Source: an uncultured Geobacter sp.
Lineage (GTDB): Bacteria; Desulfobacterota; Desulfuromonadia; Geobacterales; CAIOGM01
Direction of reading: 5' to 3'
Length of the DNA stretch: 64,000 nucleotides
Assembly: GCA_903857795.1 (NCBI GenBank)
Contig: CAIOGM010000038.1
Location: forward strand, 37,195-101,194
The translations under genes and the position numbers were made by a program. Each line of letters begins with the position of its first letter. Position 1 is the stretch's first letter. Of this stretch, positions 9,168 through 17,222 are shown one piece after another. The notes below the pieces were generated by a model. The model ran no database searches. It saw only the letters and a list, made by a program, of their open reading frames with translations, and had not been told where the DNA came from.

Positions 9168-10319
9168 ATGAAACGGCTCCGTTCCGGCTACACCACCGGA
9201 GCCTGCGCCACGGCGGCGGCCAAGGGGGCGGCTCTCATGCTCCGGGAGCAGCGGCTTATCGGCGCCGTGGAGTTGACCCTTCCCCGGGGGGAGACGGCGC
9301 ATTTTCCCCTCCAGGGGCAGGTTTTCTCCGCCACAGAAGCGGCCTGTTTCGTGGTGAAGGATGCGGGGGACGACCCGGACATCACCAACGGGGCAAAGAT
9401 CCATGCATCAGTATTTTTCGGACCAGCTGAAGGAGCAGTTCCGGTCACAATCTTCGGGGGGGTCGGCATCGGCAGGGTCACCAAACCGGGGCTGGCCGTC
9501 GCGCCGGGTGAGTGGGCCATCAATCCGGTCCCCCGCCGGATGATCACGGATGAACTCCTCACGATATTTCCGCCTCACGCTTCACGCCTCACATCTCACG
9601 CCTTGCCTATCATCCCTCACGTCACCATCTCCATCCCCAACGGCGAGCTCCTTGCCAAAAAGACCCTGAACGCCCGCCTCGGTATCATCGGCGGACTCTC
9701 CATCCTCGGCACCACCGGCATCGTCCGCCCCATCTCGGCCCAGGCCTGGACCGACACCATAGACGCGGCCATCGACGTGGCCCTGGCCTGCGGGTGCGAG
9801 GCGGTGGTCTTGTCCACCGGCAGAACAAGTGAACTCGTTGTGCAGCGCTTTCTCTCCTCCCCACTCATTCAGAATGCCCCCTTCCCCCTGTTGGGGGAGG
9901 GACAGGGCGGGTTGGAGCTGAGTGAGAATACCGCTTTCCCCGAAGAGGCCTTCGTCATGATGGGGGATCACGTGGGGCACGCCCTGCGAAGTTGTGCCCG
10001 CAAGGGGGTGACGCGGCTCATCCTGGCCGGGCAGTTCGCCAAGCTCCTCAAGATCGCCTGCGGTCACGAGCAGACCCACGTCTCCTCCTCGGAACTGGAC
10101 CTGACCACCCTCGCCGGCTGGCAGGAACTGGAAACTAGCGTCTTGCCACTCAAAACAGCGGTCACCGCCCGCGGCGTCCTGGAGGCGTCAGGCAACGATC
10201 AAGAGCTCATCTCCATCGTCTGTAAACGGGCTCAACGGTTCGCGTCGGCTCTCGCCCCCGGTGTTGAGCTGAAGGTTTTACTGGCAGGGTACGGCGGAGA
10301 AGTGCTATATTTCGCCTGA
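9168..10319 (+). CDS. cbiD: Cobalt-precorrin-5B C1-methyltransferase, with repeat-derived insertions
   Basis: CbiD methylates C1 in the anaerobic cobalamin pathway. The family N-terminus LRSGYTTGACATAAAKGA, the PRRMI segment, the LGIIGGLSILGTTGIV core and the MMGDHVGHAL motif are all present in about 383 residues. Two stretches look foreign. The first is the segment encoded by 9573-9607, a tandem run of CCTCACG-type heptamers. The second is a Pro/Gly-rich segment encoded around 9877-9908 by a GC palindrome. Both keep the frame. The start could also be the GTG two codons upstream. Confidence 0.92.
   Translation: MKRLRSGYTTGACATAAAKGAALMLREQRLIGAVELTLPRGETAHFPLQGQVFSATEAACFVVKDAGDDPDITNGAKIHASVFFGPAEGAVPVTIFGGVGIGRVTKPGLAVAPGEWAINPVPRRMITDELLTIFPPHASRLTSHALPIIPHVTISIPNGELLAKKTLNARLGIIGGLSILGTTGIVRPISAQAWTDTIDAAIDVALACGCEAVVLSTGRTSELVVQRFLSSPLIQNAPFPLLGEGQGGLELSENTAFPEEAFVMMGDHVGHALRSCARKGVTRLILAGQFAKLLKIACGHEQTHVSSSELDLTTLAGWQELETSVLPLKTAVTARGVLEASGNDQELISIVCKRAQRFASALAPGVELKVLLAGYGGEVLYFA
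9573..9607 (+). repeat. Heptanucleotide repeat inside cbiD
   Basis: Five consecutive 7-mers run in phase: CCTCACG, CTTCACG, CCTCACA, TCTCACG, CCTTGCC. One more CCTCACG lies at 9557-9563. Thirty-five bases do not divide by three, yet the frame is intact, so flanking bases must compensate. The same heptamer occurs in murG. Confidence 0.8.
9877..9908 (+). repeat. GC-rich palindromic element inside cbiD
   Basis: A C-rich arm (CCTTCCCCC) and a G-rich arm (GGGGGAGGG) around a TGTT loop lie in the coding sequence, followed by ACAGGGCGGG. This resembles the dispersed CCCTCTCCC/GGGAGAGGG-type palindromic repeats of bacterial genomes, here translated in frame as Pro-Phe-Pro-Leu-Leu-Gly-Glu-Gly. Confidence 0.6.
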
Positions 10320-10393
10320 ATTATTCCTCGCCCCCCCACCTGTTAACGACTCATCGAAACAGAGCAGGAATAGACCGGCTCCAGGAGTTCATC

Positions 10394-11611
10394 ATGACCC
10401 AACAGAAGATCTATCTCGTCGGCGCCGGCATCAAGGGGTGGGAGGGGTTCGGCTCCAAGGCCCTGGAGGTCATCTCCAGTGGGGAGGTCCTCATGGGGGC
10501 GCAGCGCCACCTGGACATCTTCCCCGACTATCCCGGTGAAAAGCTGGTGCTCGGCGACCTCCCCGCCATGCTAGAGTTTCTCAAGAAGACCGAGAAGCGG
10601 GTGACGCTCCTCGCCTCAGGTGACCCGAATTTCTTCGGTCTCTCCCGGTTTCTCCTGCGCAATCTCCCCAAGGAGCGGATCGAGATCTTTCCCAATGTGA
10701 CGAGCATGCAGTACGCCTTCGCCCGGATCAAGGAGACGTGGGACGACGCCCTCTTCGTCTCCGTGCATGGCCGGGGGATCAAGAGCGCCATCGACAAGAT
10801 CATCGCCTCGGAGAAGGTGGCAGTGCTCACCGACGGAAAGCACTCTCCGGCGGTTATCGCGCAAGAGCTGATCAAGCGGGGGGCCGAAGGGTACATCGCC
10901 TGGCTCTGCGAAGACCTGGGAATGCCGTCGGAGAAGTTTACTCGCACCGATGTCAGGGGGCTGGTGGAGTTCCCCTGTTCCCCCCTCAACATCCTGATCC
11001 TCATCAAGGCGTGGGAGCCGACCCTGGAGACCTGGCCGGTCATGGGGATCGACGACGATCAGTTTGCCACTGCCAAGAAGCTCATCACCAAGCAGGAGGT
11101 CCGGGCGGTGACCCTGGCCAAGCTCCAGCTGCAGAACGATCAGGTCCTCTGGGACATCGGCGCCGGAAGCGGCTCGGTCTCCATCGAGGCGGGAAACCTC
11201 ATGACCAACGGCAAGGTCTTTGCCCTGGAGAAGAATCCCAACTATCTCGGCTTCATCCGGGAGAACCTCCGAAAGTTCAGCGCAGGCAACGTCATGCTCA
11301 TCGAAGCGTGCGCTCCCGAAGGGATCGACGACCTCCCCGATCCCGACCGGGTCTTCATCGGCGGCTCAGGCGGGATGCTGGAGGAGATCATTGAAGCGGT
11401 GGACAAGCGGCTCAAGCCCGAGGGGATGATCGTCCTCAACGCCGTGACCCTGGACACCCTCACCAAGGCGGTGGAGTTCCTGGAGGATCACGGCTATTCG
11501 GTGGAGGTCTGCTGCGTCAACGTGGCTAGGACCCGCCCCCTCACCGAGTACAAGATGTTTGAGGCGCACAACCCTGTCTACATCATCACCGCCCGGAAAG
11601 GGGGGGAGTGA
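10394..11611 (+). CDS. cbiET: Fused cobalt-precorrin-7 methyltransferase / precorrin-6Y decarboxylase (CbiE-CbiT)
   Basis: The protein fuses two enzymes in 405 residues. The N-terminal half (about 1-205) is a tetrapyrrole methyltransferase with IYLVGAGIKGWEG and LASGDPNFFG motifs (CbiE, C5-methylation). The C-terminal half (about 220-405) is a class I SAM enzyme with LWDIGAGSGSVSIEAG (CbiT, C15-methylation and decarboxylation). Fused CbiET, as in CobL, is common. An AGGAG site precedes the ATG. The stop overlaps the next ATG (TGATG). A 74-bp gap separates it from cbiD. Confidence 0.94.
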   Translation: MTQQKIYLVGAGIKGWEGFGSKALEVISSGEVLMGAQRHLDIFPDYPGEKLVLGDLPAMLEFLKKTEKRVTLLASGDPNFFGLSRFLLRNLPKERIEIFPNVTSMQYAFARIKETWDDALFVSVHGRGIKSAIDKIIASEKVAVLTDGKHSPAVIAQELIKRGAEGYIAWLCEDLGMPSEKFTRTDVRGLVEFPCSPLNILILIKAWEPTLETWPVMGIDDDQFATAKKLITKQEVRAVTLAKLQLQNDQVLWDIGAGSGSVSIEAGNLMTNGKVFALEKNPNYLGFIRENLRKFSAGNVMLIEACAPEGIDDLPDPDRVFIGGSGGMLEEIIEAVDKRLKPEGMIVLNAVTLDTLTKAVEFLEDHGYSVEVCCVNVARTRPLTEYKMFEAHNPVYIITARKGGE

Positions 11612-12312
11612 TGGCGCGGATCTTTGCCGTCGGCGTCGGGCCCGGCGACCCCGAACTCCTCACCCGCAAGGCCGAACGGGTCATCCGGGAAGCCGCCGTC
11701 ATCTACGCCCCGGCCGCCTCGGCCGATGACGCCAGCTACGCCCTCTCCATCGTGGAGCAGTTCATCCACCGTGACCGGCAGGAAATTCTCACCAGGGTCT
11801 TCCCCATGACCCGTGACGAGACCGTGCTCAACCCCCTACGCGCAGCCACGGCCCGCGAGCTTGCCGGCCATGCACAAGCCGGCCGGGAGGTGGCCTTCAT
11901 CACCATCGGCGATCCGCTCCTTTACTCCACCTTTCAGCCCATCTTCCGCATTCTCAGTCAGGAGTACCCGCTCATCCCGGTGGAGTTCGTGCCGGGGATC
12001 ACCAGCATGAACGCCGCCGCCGCCGCCGCCGGAGTCCCCCTGGCCCTGGCGGACGAGACCGTCGCCATCCTCCCCGCCACGGCGGACGAGGAGAAGATTT
12101 TAGCGACCCTCATCGCCTTCGACACCGTCGTGCTCTTAAAGATCAGCCGGGCCTTCGACCGGGTGTACGGGATGCTCCGGCAGCTCAAGCTGGAGAAAAA
12201 GGGGGTCTTCGTCCGCCGGGTCGGCTCCCCCGAGGAGGAGGTCATCTTCGACCTGGCCTCTCTCCTGGGGAAAAAACTCGATTACCTGTCGCTCCTGATC
12301 GTGAAGAAGTGA
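11611..12312 (+). CDS. cbiL: Cobalt-factor II / precorrin-2 C20-methyltransferase
   Basis: CbiL/CobI adds the C20 methyl group early in cobalamin synthesis. The 233-residue protein has the N-terminal VGVGPGDPELLTRKA motif, the ITIGDPLLYSTF motif and the VPGITSMNAAAAAAGVPL loop of this methyltransferase fold. The ATG is chosen at the TGATG overlap with cbiET; a GTG one codon upstream gives almost the same protein. A perfect palindrome spans the stop codon. Confidence 0.93.
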   Translation: MARIFAVGVGPGDPELLTRKAERVIREAAVIYAPAASADDASYALSIVEQFIHRDRQEILTRVFPMTRDETVLNPLRAATARELAGHAQAGREVAFITIGDPLLYSTFQPIFRILSQEYPLIPVEFVPGITSMNAAAAAAGVPLALADETVAILPATADEEKILATLIAFDTVVLLKISRAFDRVYGMLRQLKLEKKGVFVRRVGSPEEEVIFDLASLLGKKLDYLSLLIVKK

Positions 12313-12326
12313 AGTCACTTCTTCAC
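12301..12326. repeat. Perfect 12-bp inverted repeat at the cbiL stop codon
   Basis: GTGAAGAAGTGA and its exact complement TCACTTCTTCAC are separated by AG only. The left arm contains the cbiL stop. In RNA it would give a hairpin with a small loop between cbiL and cbiF; no T-run follows, so it is not an intrinsic terminator. Confidence 0.75.
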
Positions 12327-12351
12327 AGAGGTCCCACCGTGAGGTTGCCCC

Positions 12352-13137
12352 GTGTCATCTGAAATTAACGTCCATTTCATCGGCGCCGGTCCCGGCGACC
12401 CGGAGCTGATCACCGTCAAGGGGGCCCGGCTCCTGGGGGAGGCTGAGGTGGTCGTCTTCGCCGGAAGTCTCGTCAACCGCGCTATCCTCACCACCTACTG
12501 CCCCACTGCTGCACTGCATGATTCGGCTGCCATGACCATGGAAGAGGTCATCGGAGTCATAGCCGGGGGGGTGACCGAGGGGAAAAGGGTCGTGCGGCTC
12601 CATACCGGGGATCCGGCACTTTACGGCGCCATCCAGGAGCAGATGGTGGAGCTGGACCGGCTGGGAATCTCGTACCGGGTAATTCCAGGGGTGACCAGCG
12701 CCTCCGCGGCTGCGGCGGCCCTCCGGCAGGAGTTGACCCTGCCGGAACTCTCCCAGACCCTCATCCTCACCCGTCTGGCCGGCAAGACCCCGGTACCCGA
12801 AGGGGAGCGGCTCTCCAAGATCGCCCGGATCGGCGCCACCATGGCCATCTATCTCTCCGTGGGGATGATCGACTCGGTGGTGGAGGAGCTGCTGACTGGC
12901 GCCTATACGCCGGAAACCCCGGCGGCTGTGGTCTATCGGGCCTCCTGGCCGGACGAGCGGATCATCGAGGGGACTCTGGCCAACATCGCCGGAAAGGTCG
13001 CCGCGGCCGGAATCGACCGGCAGGCGCTCATCATGGTGGGCGAGGTCTTCGGGGTGCGGCGTAATGGCCTCAAGGCGCGATCGCTCCTCTACGACGGGAC
13101 ATTTACCCACGGATTCCGGACGGGGATTGTCGGCTAG
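12352..13137 (+). CDS. cbiF: Cobalt-precorrin-4 C11-methyltransferase
   Basis: CbiF/CobM methylates C11. The 261 residues contain the family motifs VHFIGAGPGDPELITVKGA, VVFAGSLVN, RLHTGDPALYGAI and IPGVTSASAAAAAL. The start is GTG with a GAGG site. It is the last cbi gene in this run; the other pathway genes (for example cbiG and cbiH) are not in the window. The dcw promoter lies 240 bp downstream. Confidence 0.94.
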   Translation: MSSEINVHFIGAGPGDPELITVKGARLLGEAEVVVFAGSLVNRAILTTYCPTAALHDSAAMTMEEVIGVIAGGVTEGKRVVRLHTGDPALYGAIQEQMVELDRLGISYRVIPGVTSASAAAAALRQELTLPELSQTLILTRLAGKTPVPEGERLSKIARIGATMAIYLSVGMIDSVVEELLTGAYTPETPAAVVYRASWPDERIIEGTLANIAGKVAAAGIDRQALIMVGEVFGVRRNGLKARSLLYDGTFTHGFRTGIVG

Positions 13138-13377
13138 CCCACTCGTCCCGGGGAGCCTCAGGAGTCCGGAACTTCTCTTCCCCACCATAATCCACGATCT
13201 CTCCTTCACCTCGCCTCTCCGAGCTTATTCACATCAACGGTGACTCCTCACGCTCGCCCCACCCTTTAGCTCCGAAGCGCCCCGACACCTCTTTAAACGG
13301 GGAGCCGTGCTACAGCCCCAAGCCCATAACCAGCTGATTCTGCGAATAAAATTTTTTTGCACCTCTAATGTTTTGCC
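13138..13377. other. Intergenic region between cbiF and the mraZ promoter
   Basis: About 240 bp hold no ORF with a ribosome site. A GGGG/CCCC pair near 13300-13318 could form only a weak hairpin with no T-run, so no cbi-operon terminator can be assigned. Confidence 0.4.
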
Positions 13378-13406
13378 TTGACATTAATCTTGCCCCTGAG
13401 TATAGT
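13378..13406 (+). promoter_or_regulatory. Sigma70 promoter of the dcw cluster
   Basis: A consensus -35 TTGACA, a 17-bp spacer and -10 TATAGT. Predicted start near 13413, about 48 bp before the mraZ GTG. This is one of the strongest promoter matches in the window. Confidence 0.88.
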
Positions 13407-13416
13407 TTCCGCCACT

Positions 13417-13440
13417 GTGGTATATTGTGGGAAAAAGTGG
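13417..13440 (+). promoter_or_regulatory. MraZ-box operator: three GTGG direct repeats
   Basis: GTGG occurs at 13417, 13427 and 13437, exactly 10 bp apart, directly after the predicted start of transcription and before mraZ. MraZ in other bacteria binds TGGG-type repeats separated by 5 bp near its own promoter and represses the dcw cluster. The arrangement fits autoregulation. Confidence 0.75.
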
Positions 13441-13460
13441 AAATATTTGCCGGAGGAAGC

Positions 13461-13943
13461 GTGTTTCGGGGTATCTATGACGCCATCATCGACACAAAGG
13501 GAAGAACGAGCCTGCCGGCCCGCCTCCGGGAGACGCTCGTCGAATCCTTTGGTGATGAACGTTTTTTTGTGACAAATTCCAAGCCGGTGCGGCTTCCCGA
13601 CGGCGCCCATGCATCGGGCCTGGCTCTCTATCCGTTCAACCACTGGCTGGAGTTGGAAAAGCAGGTCATCTCCTGTGCCCCCGAGGAGATGACCCCGGCG
13701 GAACTTGATGCGGTTCAGCGCTATATCCTGGCTCCGGCGGTGGAGTGCACCGCCGACAAACTCGGCCGCTTTCTTATCCCCCCCCACCTCCGCAAGACCG
13801 CAGAACTGGAGCGGGATCTCGTATTTATCGGCCTCGCCACCAAGACGGAGATCTGGAGCGAGGCCCAGTGGGGCAGAGTCCGTCTGCAAGACGTACAGAA
13901 TTTCCCGGTAAACTCATCTACCCTGACTAAATTGAGGCTCTGA
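13461..13943 (+). CDS. mraZ: Transcriptional regulator MraZ
   Basis: MraZ is a ring-forming DNA-binding repressor of the division/cell-wall cluster. The 160-residue protein has two SpoVT/AbrB-like halves, each with the DxKGR-type signature: IDTKGRTSLPARLRE at the start and the matching ADKLGRFLIPPHLRK in the middle. The start is GTG with GGAGGA 4 bp upstream; the frame is open further upstream, but that would run through the promoter and operator. rsmH follows after 3 bp. Confidence 0.94.
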   Translation: MFRGIYDAIIDTKGRTSLPARLRETLVESFGDERFFVTNSKPVRLPDGAHASGLALYPFNHWLELEKQVISCAPEEMTPAELDAVQRYILAPAVECTADKLGRFLIPPHLRKTAELERDLVFIGLATKTEIWSEAQWGRVRLQDVQNFPVNSSTLTKLRL

Positions 13944-13946
13944 CCG

Positions 13947-14882
13947 ATGGAGTTCCGACACCTCCCGGTCATGCCGGAAGAGGCGCTCAGCCTCCTCGCC
14001 CCCCGCTCCGGTGGAGTGTATCTGGACGGGACTCTCGGCGGCGGTGGCCATAGCCGTCTGATTCTCGAAGCCAGCGCTCCGGACGGCGTACTCTACGCCT
14101 TTGACCGGGACCGGAGCGCCCTGGCGGCAGCGGTCGCAGAGTTAAAAGAGTTCGGCGACCGGTTCCATCCGCTCCACGGGAACTTCGCAACCATGGCCGA
14201 AACCCTCTCCCGATGCGGAGTCAGCACGATAGACGGCTTTCTGCTGGATCTGGGGGTTTCCTCCCACCAGCTGGATACGGCGGAGCGGGGTTTCAGCTTT
14301 CAGACCGATGCCTTCCTGGATATGCGGATGGACACCGGGAGCGGCCCCACGGCCGCACAGCTGCTCAATGAGCTGTCCGAAAACGAGCTGGCGCGGATCT
14401 TCCGGGATTTTGGCGAGGAGCGGTGGGCGCAGCGGATCGCCCGCTTCATCTCGACAGCCCGGGCAGAGGCCCCAGTGGAGACAACTGTCCGTCTGGTGGA
14501 TCTCATCAAGGGGGCAATCCCCAGGGGAGCATGGGAAGAGCGGCTCCATCCCGCGACCAGAACCTTCCAGGCGCTCCGGATTGCGGTCAATGATGAACTG
14601 GGGAGTCTGGAACGGGGAGTGGCAGCAGGAATCGGGCTCCTCTCTCGGGGCGGACGAGGGGTGATCATCTCCTTTCACTCCCTGGAAGACCGGATCGTCA
14701 AGCACTCCTTCCGGGAGCGGGCCAAGGGGTGCATCTGCCCTCGCGACCTGCCACTCTGCGGCTGCGGTCATCTCCCTGAGGTGAACATCCTGACCTCACG
14801 GGCACTCCGGCCGGGCGAGACGGAGACGATGGCAAACCCCCGCGCCCGGAGCGCCCGGATGAGAGCCGTTGAAAAAAGGTAA
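13947..14882 (+). CDS. rsmH: 16S rRNA m4C1402 methyltransferase
   Basis: RsmH (MraW) methylates N4 of C1402 in 16S rRNA. The 311-residue protein has the family motifs [21 protein letters not shown] (SAM site), [28 protein letters not shown] and [13 protein letters not shown] short Cys cluster, [14 protein letters not shown], near residue 264 is typical of the family. It lies between mraZ and ftsL as in most dcw clusters. Confidence 0.97.
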   Translation: MEFRHLPVMPEEALSLLAPRSGGVYLDGTLGGGGHSRLILEASAPDGVLYAFDRDRSALAAAVAELKEFGDRFHPLHGNFATMAETLSRCGVSTIDGFLLDLGVSSHQLDTAERGFSFQTDAFLDMRMDTGSGPTAAQLLNELSENELARIFRDFGEERWAQRIARFISTARAEAPVETTVRLVDLIKGAIPRGAWEERLHPATRTFQALRIAVNDELGSLERGVAAGIGLLSRGGRGVIISFHSLEDRIVKHSFRERAKGCICPRDLPLCGCGHLPEVNILTSRALRPGETETMANPRARSARMRAVEKR

Positions 14883-14904
14883 ACACCGAACAGGAAGAGA
14901 TCGC

Positions 14905-15237
14905 ATGGCAAACGTAAAAGCTGCATTCACCAAGGTAGCGGCGCCTCACCCCCTTGAGGCCGTTGACCAACAGTGGAATATGTTCCCCTACCTGGTGGTG
15001 GTGATGCTCCTCCTGACGCTGGTGGCGCTGTTCCATGTCTGGTCACGGGTCACAGTCATTGACCTGAATCTCCAAATTTCCGAAGCCGACGGCGCCATTC
15101 GTGAGGCAAAGCAGGAGGCGAGCCGTCTCCGCCTGGAGATCGCCTCGCTGAAGACCCCGGAACGGATCGAAAAGATCGCCCGTGAAGAGCTGGGGATGGC
15201 CCTCCCCTCCGACGTCCAGATTCGCAACGTCCCATGA
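14905..15237 (+). CDS. ftsL: Cell division protein FtsL
   Basis: FtsL is a short bitopic protein of the FtsQLB divisome complex. The 110 residues show a cytoplasmic N-terminus, one membrane segment at about 27-45 and a periplasmic coiled-coil region (about 55-95, with heptad-like Leu/Ile). The sequence is poorly conserved in general; position between rsmH and ftsI and topology support the call. The ATG at 14905 has AGGAAGAG upstream. The stop overlaps ftsI by 4 bp. Confidence 0.85.
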   Translation: MANVKAAFTKVAAPHPLEAVDQQWNMFPYLVVVMLLLTLVALFHVWSRVTVIDLNLQISEADGAIREAKQEASRLRLEIASLKTPERIEKIAREELGMALPSDVQIRNVP

Positions 15238-17207
15238 AGAAGAGCGACCCCAAGCAAGGGAACAGGGGCAGGATCAAACTGATCGGTGTCCTCTTTGCGG
15301 TGGTCTTCGTAGTCGTCCTGTCCCGTGCCTACTATCTGCAGATCATCACCATGGACGAGTGGGTCAAGAGGGCCGATCGGCAGCACCAGAAGACCGTACC
15401 GCTGACTCCAGGCCGAGGAAACATCTCGGATCGGAACGGTCTGCCGCTAGCGGTCTCCATAGAAATGGACTCCTGCTTTGCCGAACCCAAGGTCATCGAG
15501 AGCATCCCGGAAACCGCCGCTAGGCTGGCGCCGCTTTTGGGAATGAACCGCCAGGAGTTGGAGAAGAAGCTCCAGGATAACCGGCTGAAACATTTTGTCT
15601 GGCTGAAACGCCGGATCCCGCCTGACCTGAGAAAACGGGTCGATGCCCTCCAGCTGGACGGGATCGAATTTGTCAAGGAGACCAAACGGTTTTACCCGAA
15701 CTCCGAGGTGGCGGCCCATGTGATCGGTTTTACCGGCATGGATCCCGAAGGGCTGGAGGGGATAGAAAAGAGATATGACAAGGATATCCTCGGGAATATG
15801 GGGTACCTGATCACCGAGCGGGACGCTCTGGGCCGGGACATCACCGTAAAGGGAACCTTGATCGGCAACTCATCCAAGGGAAGCAACGTGACCCTCACCC
15901 TGGATCGGAACATCCAGTACATCACCGAAAAGGAGCTGGCCAAGGCGGTGGTCGACAACGGAGCACACTCCGGAATGGCCCTGGTCATGGAGTCCCAGAG
16001 CGGCAGGATTCTGGCCATGGCCAATTACCCGACCTTCAACCCCAACGCTTATTTCCGTTATCCCCAGTTCGCGCTCCGAAACCACGTGCTGACCGACAGT
16101 TTCGAGCCCGGCTCAACCTTCAAGGTGCTGCTCATCGCTGCGGCTCTGGAAGAGCGGGTCATCACCCTCCAGGACAGCTTTGACTGCGAGCTGGGGAGCT
16201 ACCGGATCGGCGGGGTCACCATTCACGATACCCATCGTTACGGCCGTCTCTCCGTAGCCGACATCCTCAAGTTTTCCAGCAACATCGGCGCCACCAAGAT
16301 CGGCCGCCGCATGGGGCAGCAGCGGCTTTCCGCCTACCTCAAGAATTTCGGCATCGGCGACCGGACCGGCATCGATCTTCCGGGGGAGGCCACCGGGAGC
16401 ATCCGGGGGGGGCAGTGGTATGACGCCGACCTGGCCACGGTCTCCTTCGGCCAGGGGGTCTCTACCACGGCGATCCAGCTGACGGCGGCCATCTCGGCGG
16501 TGGCCAACAACGGTGTCCTCATGAAACCGTTCATGGTGGAGAAGATCACCGACGAAAGCGGTAACGTGCAGCAGCAGTTCGCTCCCCAAGTACGGCGGCG
16601 GGTCGTCTCCGAGGTGACTGCGCGCAAGGTCACCAGGATGATGGAGGCGGTGACCCAGCCCGGCGGCACCGGAACCAGCGCCGCAGTGGAGGGGTACAGC
16701 GTCGCCGGGAAAACCGGTACGGCCCAGAAGGTCGACCCAGCCACCAAGCGCTACTCCAGCAAGAGAATCGGCTCCTTCATCGGGTTCGTCCCGGCGGAAA
16801 ATCCCCGGCTGACCATCCTGGTGGTGGTGGATGAACCGACGAAGAGCCCCTACGGTGGGATCGTGGCAGCTCCCGCCTTCGGCGCCATCGCTCGGCAGAC
16901 CCTCTCCTACCTTCAGGTCCCCCCCGGGAAGATCGACCGAAAATCACCGGTCCCGACGCCGGAGCAGGCGGCCCCGGCCAAGGCTGAAGACGAAGCCGCA
17001 GAGGGGGAGATCGTCAACAGCGACAACGGAGAGCTGATGCCCAACATCCGCGGGATGAGCATCCGCCAGGTCATGCAGCTCATGGAAAAGCGGCGGCTCA
17101 ACATCAGACTCATCGGCAGCGGCCGGGCGGTGGAACAGCAGCCGGCAGCCGGAGCGCAGATCACCCCGACGGACCAGGTCTGGGTCCGCTTCGCCCCCTC
17201 AGCCTGA
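15234..17207 (+). CDS. ftsI: Septal peptidoglycan transpeptidase (PBP3) with PASTA domain
   Basis: FtsI cross-links septal peptidoglycan in the periplasm. The 657-residue protein has an N-terminal membrane anchor (about 14-34), a PBP dimerisation domain, and a transpeptidase domain with Ser294 in the STFK motif, an SSN motif (FSSNIGATK) and Lys493-Thr-Gly. A C-terminal PASTA-like domain (about 600-655, starting MPNIRGMSIRQVMQLM) is present, which enteric FtsI lacks. The gene overlaps ftsL by 4 bp. Confidence 0.95.
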   Translation: MKKSDPKQGNRGRIKLIGVLFAVVFVVVLSRAYYLQIITMDEWVKRADRQHQKTVPLTPGRGNISDRNGLPLAVSIEMDSCFAEPKVIESIPETAARLAPLLGMNRQELEKKLQDNRLKHFVWLKRRIPPDLRKRVDALQLDGIEFVKETKRFYPNSEVAAHVIGFTGMDPEGLEGIEKRYDKDILGNMGYLITERDALGRDITVKGTLIGNSSKGSNVTLTLDRNIQYITEKELAKAVVDNGAHSGMALVMESQSGRILAMANYPTFNPNAYFRYPQFALRNHVLTDSFEPGSTFKVLLIAAALEERVITLQDSFDCELGSYRIGGVTIHDTHRYGRLSVADILKFSSNIGATKIGRRMGQQRLSAYLKNFGIGDRTGIDLPGEATGSIRGGQWYDADLATVSFGQGVSTTAIQLTAAISAVANNGVLMKPFMVEKITDESGNVQQQFAPQVRRRVVSEVTARKVTRMMEAVTQPGGTGTSAAVEGYSVAGKTGTAQKVDPATKRYSSKRIGSFIGFVPAENPRLTILVVVDEPTKSPYGGIVAAPAFGAIARQTLSYLQVPPGKIDRKSPVPTPEQAAPAKAEDEAAEGEIVNSDNGELMPNIRGMSIRQVMQLMEKRRLNIRLIGSGRAVEQQPAAGAQITPTDQVWVRFAPSA

Positions 17208-17222
17208 CAGCGGAAATCAGTC

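Noticed and set aside
8100..10393. A cobalamin riboswitch controlling the cbi genes
   Set aside because: The genes are coupled to gatB without a leader, and no B12-box type sequence was seen in the short gaps.
13290..13320. A terminator after cbiF from a GGGG/CCCC hairpin
   Set aside because: Stem of only four pairs with a long loop and no T-run.
13368..13460. An upstream extension of mraZ
   Set aside because: It would overlap the promoter and MraZ boxes; the GTG at 13461 has a good ribosome site and the family N-terminus.
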